The translations under genes were made by a program, and so were the position numbers. From Candidatus Solibacter sp. (GTDB lineage Bacteria > Acidobacteriota > Terriglobia > Bryobacterales > Bryobacteraceae), in the NCBI GenBank assembly GCA_013822245.1, contig PNKE01000086.1, positions 1 to 64,000 of the forward strand: 64,000 nucleotides of DNA, given 5' to 3'. Below, piece after piece: positions 46,886 through 55,179 of the stretch. The notes under the pieces are model-generated. The model ran no database searches. It was not told the DNA's origin and worked only from the letters and a program-made list of their open reading frames with translations. Numbering within the stretch: the stretch's first letter is position 1; every line of letters starts with the position of its first letter.

Positions 46886-47484
46886 CATGGCGGTCCTGGC
46901 CGGCTGGTCCGGGCAGCGCTTCATCCCCGTCATGCGGCACGAGCCCGCAACCGTGAACGTCTGGTCCCCGGAACTCTTTCACGACGCCTCCACGGGCCAG
47001 TTCATCATCCTCTGGGCGTCCGCCATCCCCCGGCCGATTCCCTGACCATCTCGAGGCCCGCGACAACAACCGCCGCATGTGCTTCGCGGCGACGCGCGGC
47101 TTCAAGACCTTCTCCCCGGCCAAGCTGCATCTCGGCCCTGGCTTCATCGTCAAGGACGGCAGCCGCTTCGTCCTGCTCATGAAGGACAACTCGCGTCCCA
47201 ACCTCAACCTGCGCGTGGCGTTTGGCGATAATCCGCTCGGGCCGTGGCGCGGCATCTCCGAACCGTTTACAGGGAAGTTCACCGAAGGGCCGGCCGCGCT
47301 CAAGGTGGGCCAGGACTGGCTGATTTACTTCGACATGTACCGCGCCAACCGCTATGGCGCCGTCCGCACCCGCAACGTCATGACATGCACCGGCCTCACC
47401 GCCGAAGTCTCCTTCCCCCACGGCCACAAGCACGGAACCGTCTGCACGATTGAACGCCGGGAACTCGATCGTCTGCTCAAGTAG
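46886..47484 (+). pseudogene. GH43-like glycosidase remnant, frameshifted
   Basis: The first frame reads QRFIPVMRHEPATVNVWSPE, LFHDASTGQFIILWASAIP; after the C-run at 47027-47031 the homology continues in the next frame as GRFPD and then GFKTFSPAKL, FIVKDGSRFVLLMKDNSR, NPLGPWRGIS, EGPAALKVG and WLIYFDMYR. These are typical of five-bladed GH43-like glycosidases. The N-terminal part and signal are missing, and a segment before the IVKDG motif seems shortened. One extra C explains the frameshift. Confidence 0.7.
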
Positions 47485-47514
47485 GCGATTCTCCGCCGGC
47501 TCATTCACGACACT

Positions 47515-47564
47515 GAAAAAGGAGAAGGGGCGCGGACCCGGCCCGAAAGCCAGACCCGCGCCCC
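47515..47564 (-). terminator. Intrinsic terminator of the Cys-rich gene
   Basis: A 9-bp stem (47527-47535 with 47556-47564) followed on the minus strand by TTCTCCTTTTTCAG, 10 bp past the stop codon. Confidence 0.65.
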
Positions 47565-47573
47565 TTGATCAGA

Positions 47574-47792
47574 CTACTTCTTCACCGGACGCTTGCAGTG
47601 GTCGCCGCACTTGCCGTCGCACTTGCACTCGGCGCCGCACTTGCAGCCGTCCTTCGTGCCGCACTTGCAGGGATTGCACTTGCACTGCTCGCCGCAGCAG
47701 CAGGCTGCCTTGGCTTCGGTGTTCGATGCATAGACGCCGGCGCCCACGGCCAGAGCCACGGCGAAAGCCATCATTGCGATTTTACGGGTCAT
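47574..47792 (-). CDS. Exported metallothionein-like Cys-rich protein
   Basis: A 72-residue protein with a signal peptide (about 1-28) and a mature part of ~44 residues holding 13 Cys in CCC, CKC and CxxxC clusters (QCKC, PCKC, GCKC, ECKC) plus Lys and one His. The density and CxC spacing resemble metallothioneins, but export is unusual for those. It probably binds soft metals (Cu, Zn, Cd) in the periplasm. A second secreted Cys-rich protein follows upstream at 47911-48282. Confidence 0.75.
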   Translation of the reverse strand: MTRKIAMMAFAVALAVGAGVYASNTEAKAACCCGEQCKCNPCKCGTKDGCKCGAECKCDGKCGDHCKRPVKK

Positions 47793-47910
47793 TGAATTCT
47801 CCTGTTGAAACTGATCGGATCAAGCCGTTAAACGGCGGTTCGGTTGAACGCTTGTGCAGGCGCGTGGCGCGCCCGCGGGGAGGTCCGGCTATTCCGGCGC
47901 CTTCGCCCGA

Positions 47911-48282
47911 TCAGATCCGGAGAATGGAGTTCAGACTGAGAAGATCCTGCCGCGGCAGGATAATCCGCCGCGCCTGCCAAACGCTCTCTGCCCCAGGCAT
48001 GGCTTCGAGTCCGGGAGCGTTCGTGAAATTCAGCACGGCTGACGGCTGGATCTGCTGCTTTACCGTCTGCTTGGCCTCGGCCGCGGATGCCAGAATGCGG
48101 CCCGTGTCGGGGCAGTCGCAACGCTCCTGCTCGCCCGGCTGCGGCGGATGGCAACTCGGCGCCTGTTCGGTCTCGCGGCAGCACTTGTGCTCCGCGCCGG
48201 ACTCCACGCAGCCCGCGCACAACCCGCTCACCAGCGTGAGCGCCAGGGCCATGGCCACCGACATGTGAAGCAGTACCTTCAT
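47911..48282 (-). CDS. Exported Cys-containing small protein
   Basis: A 123-residue protein with a signal peptide (1-20). The N-terminal half of the mature protein has eight Cys and two His in LCAGCVESGAEHKCC, SCHPP and ERCDCPD; the C-terminal half is Cys-free. Proteins of this look often sit near copper or heavy-metal efflux genes, so metal binding is likely; no named family recalled with certainty. It lies 118 bp upstream of, and in the same direction as, the metallothionein-like gene. Confidence 0.65.
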   Translation of the reverse strand: MKVLLHMSVAMALALTLVSGLCAGCVESGAEHKCCRETEQAPSCHPPQPGEQERCDCPDTGRILASAAEAKQTVKQQIQPSAVLNFTNAPGLEAMPGAESVWQARRIILPRQDLLSLNSILRI

Positions 48283-48530
48283 ACCTTCGTCCCAAGTATA
48301 TCAGAATTGTCAACCCACGAAGCCGCGGCTGTGCCTGTCCCCCATGCCTTGATCCGCAAACCCGGCATTCGCCATGGCTGGGCAACCGCTGGTCCAGGCC
48401 GGGATGACGAACTGCCGTTGCACATCCAAGCCCGGCGAAGTGACCGGTTTGCCCGCTCTCCTCGCTCAAAACCGGCCTTGTTCCAATTCGATCCGCGTCC
48501 CGCGCGCATGCACCGGCCGGATCTCGCACG
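48283..48530. other. Intergenic, nothing recognised
   Basis: About 250 bp between the Cys-containing gene and the PHP gene's hairpin. Only short incidental frames. Confidence 0.4.
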
Positions 48531-48562
48531 ATCGGCCGCCAGTGGGCCGGTTGGCGGCCGAT
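48531..48562 (-). terminator. Hairpin directly after the PHP gene
   Basis: A perfect 11-bp inverted repeat (ATCGGCCGCCA/TGGCGGCCGAT, 10-nt loop) starts within the stop codon region. No T-run follows, so it may protect the 3' end rather than terminate. Confidence 0.4.
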
Positions 48563-49662
48563 TAAGGGATGTATTCGAATTCGATGGGCACGACCAGCGG
48601 GATGGCCGGCCCGGCGAGCGCGTTCGAGACCTCCAGGCGAACGGTGACGCGCTGGCGCGTTGTTGGCGCATCCTTGGCCAGGCGGACGGTCAGCAGCACC
48701 GTGGACAGCGGCCCGGCCTGTGCCGGGGAGACCGTCATCCATTTGGGCGCCTCGACCGCTTTGAGATCGAAGTGGAGCGCGGAGGTGTTGCGCAGTTGCA
48801 GTGCCGCGGTGCGCGTACCGGCCGCGGGCTGAATCTGGGCGGGCGTCTGGACGTAGGCGCGGAACAGGCTTGACAGAAGGGCTTCGCTGCCGATCAGCCG
48901 CTTCTGCTGCCAGGCGGCGGTGCGGCCCGAGTCGAGGGCCTCGCGGACGCCCTCGAGCGATTTGTCGCGGACGAAGAGCAGCGTCAGCGAGCGTTCCTCG
49001 GCCTTCAGCGACGGGCGGTGAATGTCTGAGTTGCTGATGATCGTCAGGTTGTACTGGCCGATCCAGGGGTGTGCTTCGGCGTAATAGGAGTCGCCGTTGA
49101 CGATTTCGATGCCCTGGAAGAGCTTGTCGGAATAGGCGGTGGCGATGGGCGGCCACCACTGGGCCGTGCCGCGCCAGCCGGGATGGTTCCAGAAGGAGAA
49201 GGCGCCCTGGCGCTTGGCCTCGGCCAGCGCGGCCTGGAGTTCCTTGCCGCGGAAGGCGTTAAATTCCTTGACGAACAGGGCGTTGAAGTGGATGTCGCCC
49301 TTGGTGATCTCCACGCCCGGCACAAGCAGGATGCCGAGGCCCTGGGCCATGGGACTGGCGATGGCGAAGGGGCGGGCGAGGTCGGCGGAAACGTCCTTTT
49401 CAAACGGGTGGTAGTCGTCGTGGTCGGAAATGGAGATAACGTCGAGATCCTCGCGCCATGCCTCCTGCACACGGGTGGTGGGCCAGACCTCGCCGTCGGA
49501 AAAGACGGTATGCATATGAAGATCGGCCTTGAGAACATGGAACTCGCCCACCTTGGGCGTGGGGCGGGCCTGGCGGGCATCCTGCGCCGCGGGCAGCCAC
49601 ACGGATGCCGGCAACAGGAGCGTTAGCAGACCGATGGAGTGCGACAGTGATCGGGCGGTCAT
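48562..49662 (-). CDS. PHP-domain exported phosphoesterase
   Basis: 366 residues from ATG 49660-49662 (a longer frame lacks support), with a signal peptide (about 1-27). The PHP metal site is complete: ADLHMHTVFSDGEVWP (HxH), ISDHDDYHP, VPGVEIT, FWNHPG and NSDIHRPS. The C-terminal ~110 residues form a beta-domain. PHP enzymes use a trinuclear metal centre to hydrolyse phosphoesters; exported versions are poorly studied. Unlike its neighbours on both sides, the + strand here is G-rich. Confidence 0.85.
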   Translation of the reverse strand: MTARSLSHSIGLLTLLLPASVWLPAAQDARQARPTPKVGEFHVLKADLHMHTVFSDGEVWPTTRVQEAWREDLDVISISDHDDYHPFEKDVSADLARPFAIASPMAQGLGILLVPGVEITKGDIHFNALFVKEFNAFRGKELQAALAEAKRQGAFSFWNHPGWRGTAQWWPPIATAYSDKLFQGIEIVNGDSYYAEAHPWIGQYNLTIISNSDIHRPSLKAEERSLTLLFVRDKSLEGVREALDSGRTAAWQQKRLIGSEALLSSLFRAYVQTPAQIQPAAGTRTAALQLRNTSALHFDLKAVEAPKWMTVSPAQAGPLSTVLLTVRLAKDAPTTRQRVTVRLEVSNALAGPAIPLVVPIEFEYIP

Positions 49663-49847
49663 GCCGGGCAGCTTATCAAAACCCTTGCCTGGTGTGGAAC
49701 CGCCGGGCGTCACGGACCGCATGCTCCCGCCCATCCGTGGCCGCGCTCTCCGAACCGATGCCCGGTTTCGGCACACCCCTTGCCGGCGGCGGCCGCATCG
49801 CAAGTCCGGTTCCGCCATCGATCAACCACGCCGCGCGCCAACCCCGC

Positions 49848-50426
49848 TCATTCCCCCGTGTTCCACCTCACGATGGCCGGATACCCGTTCTCCCGCCCCA
49901 ACACCGACACCCTGCCCGTCCCCAACGCCCAATGCCTCGCCGCCCGCGCCTCCATCCCCAGATACGCCGCCGTGAAGATCCTCAGGAAATGTCCGTGCGC
50001 GAAAATCGCCACATCGCCGTCCACCCCATCCAACCCCATCACCACCCTCCGCGCACGCTCCGCCACATCCTCCGGCCTCTCGCCGCCCGGCACGGGACCC
50101 TTCCAGATGTTCCAGTCCTCGCCCAGCCACGCCCGCACCTCGGCCCTCGTCTTGCCGTTCAACTCCCCGTAGTCCCACTCCATGCAATCCGGCTCCACCA
50201 GCGCCACGCCCGCGTACCCCGCAATCCCGCACGTCTCCACCGCCCGCTTCAACGGACTCACCAGCACCAACTCAAACCGCCGCCCTCCCAGTATCCCCGC
50301 CACCGCCCGCGCCTCTTCCCTGCCCTGCCCCGTCAACGCCAGATCCGTCCGCCCCGTGTGCCTGCCCTCGCGCGCCCACTCGGTCTCGCCATGTCTCACC
50401 AGCCAGATCTGCCGCCGCTTCATCAT
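49848..50426 (-). CDS. Histidine phosphatase (PhoE/CobC-like)
   Basis: 192 residues starting at the double ATG 50421-50426. LVRHGETEWAREGRHTGRTD is the RHG phosphohistidine motif; SPLKRAVET, MEWDYGELNGKT and FAHGHFLRIFTAAYLG supply the other active-site Arg/Glu/His. Members include alpha-ribazole phosphatase (CobC) and broad sugar-phosphate phosphatases. A cobalt transporter lies 11 kb away, but there is no direct link. The frame is open much further upstream; those extra residues lack support. Confidence 0.85.
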   Translation of the reverse strand: MMKRRQIWLVRHGETEWAREGRHTGRTDLALTGQGREEARAVAGILGGRRFELVLVSPLKRAVETCGIAGYAGVALVEPDCMEWDYGELNGKTRAEVRAWLGEDWNIWKGPVPGGERPEDVAERARRVVMGLDGVDGDVAIFAHGHFLRIFTAAYLGMEARAARHWALGTGRVSVLGRENGYPAIVRWNTGE

Positions 50427-50495
50427 CGAATCTAGAATTCTCTCACGCCCCGCGCCTGCCCCATCGCTTCGTTCAGCTAATCTGGTTCCAACACC

Positions 50496-50897
50496 ATGTA
50501 CGCGTGCCTGTCCGCTGTCCTTCTCTGCGCCGCCGCCACGGGCCGCACCGCCGATTGCCTCCTTGCCTGCACCCCCGCCCAGGCCGCCGAAGCCCGCCGC
50601 ATCGCCCCATCCATCCGCTTCCGCAACATGGCCGGCCGGCGCACCGGCAACCTCGCCTGCGCCGCCAAGGCCGATTTCATCCAGCTCCGCGGCGGCCTCG
50701 ACACCGTCGCCGAGTCTGTCGATCTCCTCCACCCCGCCCGCGTCAAGGTGAACTGCTTCAGCGCCCAGGACGATCAACGCATCGCCCGCCTCGACTCCAT
50801 CCTCACCGGCGACCTCGACCTCCCGCTCTCCATCCTCGCCCGCCGCGGCGTCCAACCCGGCGTCGAACCATGCAAGCCAGCCAACCGCCGGCAATAG
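50496..50897 (+). pseudogene. GDPD-family C-terminal fragment
   Basis: A 133-residue frame whose core (AAEARRIAPSIRFRNMAG, ADFIQLRGGLDTVAESVDLL, ARVKVNCFSAQDD, ILTGDLDLPLSILARRG) resembles the C-terminal part of glycerophosphodiester phosphodiesterases. The N-terminal catalytic His/Glu motifs are absent, and only 70 bp separate it from the divergent phosphatase gene, so the 5' two-thirds have been lost. It may still be translated but should be inactive. Confidence 0.55.
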
Positions 50898-50901
50898 TGA
50901 T

Positions 50902-51279
50902 ATGGACCGCGTCCGCATCGACATATGGCTCTGGGCCGCCCGCTTCTTCAAAACCCGCGCCCTCTCCGCCCGCGCCTGCGGCCTCGGCCGCATCCAGTCC
51001 AACGGCATCGACGCCAGGCCCGCCCGCCTCGTCCAGACCGGAGACCGCCTCAACATCAACACCGGCGTCGCTCAATACGAAATCGAAGTCCTCGCCCTGT
51101 CCGAATTGCGCGGACCCGCCGCCGCCGCCCAAGCCCTCTACCGCGAAACCGAATCGAGCATCGAACGCCGCCGCCTCGCCGCCGAGCAACTCAAATCCAA
51201 CCCGCGCTTCGACGGCGCCTACCCCGGCCGCCCCTCCAAACGCGACCGCCGCACTCTCGACCGCCTCCGCAATATCTAA
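50902..51279 (+). CDS. S4-domain RNA-binding protein (Hsp15-like)
   Basis: A 125-residue protein: S4 domain in residues ~3-65 (VRIDIWLWAARFFKTRALSA, NGIDARPARLVQTGDRLNI) and a basic C-terminal tail, like HslR/Hsp15, which rescues stalled 50S subunits carrying nascent chains. Starts 4 bp after the GDPD fragment. GATATGG at the start suggests a near-leaderless mRNA. Confidence 0.88.
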   Translation: MDRVRIDIWLWAARFFKTRALSARACGLGRIQSNGIDARPARLVQTGDRLNINTGVAQYEIEVLALSELRGPAAAAQALYRETESSIERRRLAAEQLKSNPRFDGAYPGRPSKRDRRTLDRLRNI

Positions 51280-51300
51280 CCCCCACGACACCCACCCGCA

Positions 51301-51572
51301 GCGTGCCCCGCGCGCGGGGCGACCCAGACGGGGCGGGGGCGGGTGGTGCCGATCTGGTTTCAATCCACGCCCCCCGCGCGCGGGGCGACGGCCAACGCCC
51401 GCGACAAGAGAGCGATCAAGGCGCTGTTTCAATCCACGCCCCCCGCGCGGGGGGCGACCGTGGGATGAGTTTATCGACAAGTTGATCCGGGTGTTTCAAT
51501 CCACGCCCCCCGCGCGGGGGGCGACGCGGATGGTGCGTTCGAGCTTGCTGTAACTCTTGTTTCAATCCACGC
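51301..51572 (-). CRISPR. Short, decayed type I-C-like CRISPR array (5 repeats, 4 spacers)
   Basis: Three full 33-bp repeats at 51357-51389, 51426-51458 and 51493-51525 (start GTTTCAATCCACGCCCCCCG on the + strand; read on the minus strand they end GTGGATTGAAAC, as in type I-C). A degenerate repeat at 51301-51323 keeps only its palindromic half, and a truncated one at 51559-51572 keeps only GTTTCAATCCACGC. Spacers: 51324-51356 (33), 51390-51425 (36), 51459-51492 (34), 51526-51558 (33). The GC-rich palindrome forms the crRNA hairpin. No cas gene lies in the window; the leader side (high coordinates) is destroyed. Confidence 0.92.
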
Positions 51573-51576
51573 GCAT

Positions 51577-51896
51577 GTCCCCCGGGAATTCATCTCCAAA
51601 TGGCGCGCCTCCACAGTCCATCAACGCCCCGTTGCCCAGGAGCATTTCATCGGCCCCTGCCGGCTCCTCATCGAGCCCACCGCCATCCAGGCCGACCCCC
51701 CGGAACCTACTGCCGTTTTGAAAATACCGTCTCCAAAGCCCGCGGAGTCGACGGCTCAGCCGACGTCTGGAAACGCGCCTGCAATGGAAGCGAAGCCAAA
51801 GGGAAACACCGCGACCTCCGCCAGGCCGACTCTCAACTCCTCAACTACGCCGTCGACCTGGAAAACCCGCCGCCCCTCAACATCCCCGTAGCGCGG
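51577..51896 (+). pseudogene. N-terminal fragment of a DNA methyltransferase
   Basis: Frame 1 reads PREFISKWRASTVHQRPVAQ, EHFIGPCRLLIEP; after a C-run near 51700 the next frame continues with TYCRFENTVSKARGVDGSAD, VWKRACNGSEAKGKHRDL and LLNYAVDLENPP. This is the N-terminus of large class I SAM-dependent DNA methyltransferases (type IIG/MmeI-like, EFIxKWRAS...WEYKGKH). Loss of one C restores frame. The rest is gone. It starts 5 bp after the last CRISPR repeat remnant. Confidence 0.65.
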
Positions 51897-52031
51897 GCCT
51901 CCAGGTCTGCCGTGTCGGCATTCCTGCCGACATGTCCGCGCCTCGTCTTCGAACTCACCGTGCACTCCCATACACCCCCCACCCGTAGCGCAGGCCCTCC
52001 CATCCTGCCGTCTCTACACTCCTGTCGGATC
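51888..52031. repeat. Pair of ~46-bp imperfect direct repeats with internal hairpin
   Basis: Copies at 51888-51934 and 51985-52031 both begin GTAGCGCRGGCC and share CTGCCGT and TCCTG blocks. The first contains a perfect dyad TGTCGGCA-TTCC-TGCCGACA (51913-51932), lost in the second copy. They separate the methyltransferase fragment from the intact R-M gene. Confidence 0.5.
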
Positions 52032-52084
52032 CTCCGCCGACACCCCATCCTCCACCTCCGCCCCTGATACACTCAACTTCATCG

Positions 52085-55000
52085 ATGTCCTCCGCCGCGA
52101 TTCGTAAATCCATCCGCAATTACTACGAAACCCGCCGCCAGTTCGACAACCGCCAGATCGACAACGAATCCTCCATCCGTCGCGCCTTCCTCACCCTGCT
52201 CAACGAAACCTCCCGCCCCCACCGCTGGCTCGTCATCGAGGAACACCCCCTCCACGCCTTTGGCGGCCGCCTCATCAAACCCGACGCCACCCTCCAGGAC
52301 GAATACTCCATCCCCCGCGGCCACTACGAAGCCAAGGACTCAAAGGACGACCTCGAAACCGAAATCCGCAAGAAGTTCGCCGCCGGCTACCCCGCCTCCA
52401 ACATCATCTTCGAGGACTCCTCAACCGCCATCCTCTACCAGAACGAAGCCCGCGCCCTCGAAATCCCCCTGCAGAACGAAACCGCCCTCACCGATCTCCT
52501 CACCACCTATTACCACCACCGCCGCCCCGATATCGACGGCTTTGAAAACGCCATGGCCGCCTTCCAGGCCAAGATCCCCGATATCGCCGCTACCCTTGCC
52601 GGCAAGGTCTCCTCCGCTCTCGCCAACCGCCGCCAATTCGCTTCAGTCTTTGACAACTTCCTCACCCTCTGCCGCACCTCGCTCAACCCGGCCCTCTCCC
52701 CCGAACAGGTCCAGGAGATGCTCGTCCAGCACCTGCTCACTGAGCGCCTCATCCGCCGCGTCTTCGACTACGAGGAGTTCGTCTCCACCAACGTCATCGC
52801 CTCCGAGGTCGAACGCGTCATCACCGCTCTCGCCTCCCACGACTTCTCCCGCAAGTCCTTCCTCCGCGACCTCGACCCCTACTACAACACCATCGAATCC
52901 ACCGCCTCCACCCTCACCGAATTCGCCGACAAACAGCACTTCCTCGACCGCGTTTACGAAAAGTTCTTTCAGGCCTATTCCCCCGATACCGCCGACACCC
53001 ACGGCATCGTCTACACCCCGCCCGAAATCGTCCACTACATGTGCGCCTCCGTCGCCGCCGCCCTCGAAAACGAATTCCAGCGCCCCTTGGGCTCCCCCGG
53101 CACCTTCATCCTCGACCCCTGCACCGGCACCGGCAACTTCATCGCCCACCTCATCCAGAGCTTCATCCCCCGCCGCAACCTCGAGCAGATGTATCGCTCG
53201 CAACTCTTCGCCAACGAGGTGATGCTCATGCCCTACTACATCGCCTCGCTCAACATCGAGCACGCCTACTTCGAGCGCATGGAGCGCCGTCTACCATTCG
53301 AGGGGCTCTGCTTCGTGGACACCCTCGACATGGCCGAGGCCCCGCAGATGGGCCTGTTCACTGAGGCGAACACCGCCCGCGTCCAGCGCCAGAAGAACGC
53401 GCCCATCAACGTCATCATCGGCAACCCGCCCTATAACGTCGGCCAGAAAAGCGAGAACGACAACAACAAGAACCGCGCCTACCCCGTCATCGACCGTCGG
53501 ATCCGCGAGACCTACTCAAAGGACTCCGAAGCGACCAGCAAGAGCAAACTCAACGATGCCTACGTGAAGTTCTTCCGCTGGGCCACTGACCGGATCGGCA
53601 ACCAGGACGGCATCCTCTGCTTCGTCTCTAACAACGGGTTCGTTGAGCAGCACGCCTTCGACGGAATGAGGCAGCATCTTGCCCAGGACTTCACGCTGAT
53701 CGATCACATTGACCTCCACGGCAACGTCCGCAAAAACCCCAAACTGTCAGGCACCACCCACAACGTCTTCGGCATCCAGGTCGGCGTCGGCATCACCCTC
53801 GCCATCCGCAAGTCCGGCGCATCGCGTCGCATCCGTTACCACCGCGTCCCGGAGTTGTGGACCAAGCGGGAGAAACTCGGCTTCCTACGGGCCGGCGAAG
53901 TCCCGTGGCAAACCCTCACTTCCGGCGCTGTCCGGACATGGCTTGTTGCGGAGAACGCCGCCGAGTTTGCGTCTCTGCTTTCTATCTCTGATGCCTTCAA
54001 GTCCTGGTCCTTGGGGGTGAACTCCAACCGAGATGAGGTAGTCTACGGGTTTGACTTGCCCTCCCTGGACCATCGGGTGGAAAGGTTTGCGGAATCATAC
54101 AACTCGGAGGTGGATCGCTACAGCAGGGCTGGCCGTCCAAAGGACGTTGACAAGTTCGTCGATAGTGAACGCGTTAAGTGGAGCAGCACGCTAAAAGACA
54201 ACCTCCGTCGTGGCATCTGCGCTCGCGTGTCAGCAAAAGATAACCGCGTCGCCCTCTATCGTCCGTTCGCAAAACAGTTTCTCCACTGGAATCGATTGCT
54301 CCTCCACCGCCCAGGGAAGTTCGAAGGCTTCTTCACCCCAACCATGCAAAACCGTTGTATTTGCCTGACAGGGCCAGGCTCGGAAAAGCCCTTCATGGCT
54401 TTGGCAACCGACGCGGTTCCGGACCTTCACCTAGTTGGGGCTGGAGCCGGGTGTCAGGCCTTTCCGCTTCTCACCTTCCAGATCGAAGACGGTCGTTCTG
54501 TCGACAACATCACCGACTCGGCCCTCACGCTTTTTCGCACCCACTACCAGACCGACTCCATCACCCGCTCCTCTATCTTCCATTACATCTACGCCCTGCT
54601 CCACCACCCCGCCTACCGCGAGCGCTACGCCGAAGCCCTCAAGAAGGAACTCCCCCGCATCCCCTTCGCCCCGGACTTCGCCGCCTTCGCCCGCATCGGG
54701 GATCGCCTGATGGACCTCCATATCAACTACGAGTTCGCCGAACCCTACCCCTTGAAGTGGGTCGAGAACCCCGAGGCCCCCTACTCCCTCACCCTCGACG
54801 ACCGTATGCGCCTGTCCAAGGACCGCCGCTCGATCACCTACAACGACTGCCTCACCCTCGCAGCCATCCCGCCCGAAGCCTTCGACTACCGCCTCGGCCA
54901 CCGCTCCGCCCTCGAATGGGTCATCGACCAGTACCGCGTCAAACGCGACGACAACAACCAAATCACCTCCGACCCCAACCGCCCCGACGACCCCGAATAC

Positions 55001-55105
55001 ATCCTCCGCCTCGTAGGCCAAGTGATAGCCGTCTCCCTCGAAACCCAACGCCTCGTGGCCCAACTGCCGGAGGCGTTCACTTCAACCGCCGCAGGTTCAG
55101 ATTAG
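52085..55105 (+). CDS. Type ISP-like single-chain restriction-modification enzyme
   Basis: A 1006-residue protein. N-terminal PD-(D/E)xK nuclease: KPDATLQDEY then HYEAKD (residues ~60-85). A helical linker (~150-300) is followed by an N6-adenine methyltransferase: TPPEIVHYM, SAM motif DPCTGTGNFI (~340) and catalytic NPPYNV (~440). The C-terminal third (~560-1006) is the target-recognition part. It differs from classical type ISP enzymes by lacking a helicase domain between nuclease and methyltransferase, so it may be closer to type IIG. Flanks use C-ending codons but about 53,900-54,460 does not. No separate specificity subunit. Confidence 0.85.
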   Translation: MSSAAIRKSIRNYYETRRQFDNRQIDNESSIRRAFLTLLNETSRPHRWLVIEEHPLHAFGGRLIKPDATLQDEYSIPRGHYEAKDSKDDLETEIRKKFAAGYPASNIIFEDSSTAILYQNEARALEIPLQNETALTDLLTTYYHHRRPDIDGFENAMAAFQAKIPDIAATLAGKVSSALANRRQFASVFDNFLTLCRTSLNPALSPEQVQEMLVQHLLTERLIRRVFDYEEFVSTNVIASEVERVITALASHDFSRKSFLRDLDPYYNTIESTASTLTEFADKQHFLDRVYEKFFQAYSPDTADTHGIVYTPPEIVHYMCASVAAALENEFQRPLGSPGTFILDPCTGTGNFIAHLIQSFIPRRNLEQMYRSQLFANEVMLMPYYIASLNIEHAYFERMERRLPFEGLCFVDTLDMAEAPQMGLFTEANTARVQRQKNAPINVIIGNPPYNVGQKSENDNNKNRAYPVIDRRIRETYSKDSEATSKSKLNDAYVKFFRWATDRIGNQDGILCFVSNNGFVEQHAFDGMRQHLAQDFTLIDHIDLHGNVRKNPKLSGTTHNVFGIQVGVGITLAIRKSGASRRIRYHRVPELWTKREKLGFLRAGEVPWQTLTSGAVRTWLVAENAAEFASLLSISDAFKSWSLGVNSNRDEVVYGFDLPSLDHRVERFAESYNSEVDRYSRAGRPKDVDKFVDSERVKWSSTLKDNLRRGICARVSAKDNRVALYRPFAKQFLHWNRLLLHRPGKFEGFFTPTMQNRCICLTGPGSEKPFMALATDAVPDLHLVGAGAGCQAFPLLTFQIEDGRSVDNITDSALTLFRTHYQTDSITRSSIFHYIYALLHHPAYRERYAEALKKELPRIPFAPDFAAFARIGDRLMDLHINYEFAEPYPLKWVENPEAPYSLTLDDRMRLSKDRRSITYNDCLTLAAIPPEAFDYRLGHRSALEWVIDQYRVKRDDNNQITSDPNRPDDPEYILRLVGQVIAVSLETQRLVAQLPEAFTSTAAGSD

Positions 55106-55179
55106 GGCATCTATATACTTGACTCACCTAGGAAAACTACCCGACACTTCAGACTGTAGTACTAACGAAACATACCGAC
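55106..55179 (+). other. AT-richer leader of the effector pair
   Basis: 74 bp of clearly lower GC between the R-M gene and the first TIR/NDT-like gene. TTGACT is present, but no good -10 lies at the right distance, so I do not call a promoter. Confidence 0.3.

Noticed and set aside
47450-48268. + strand frame of 272 codons over the two Cys-rich genes
   Set aside because: Antisense to two genes with signal peptides and a terminator; its own composition is Arg/Ser noise.
51280-52084. cas genes next to the CRISPR array
   Set aside because: No frame resembles Cas1, Cas2, Cas3, Cas4, Cas5, Cas7 or Cas8 on either side; the flanks are an S4 gene and methyltransferase debris.
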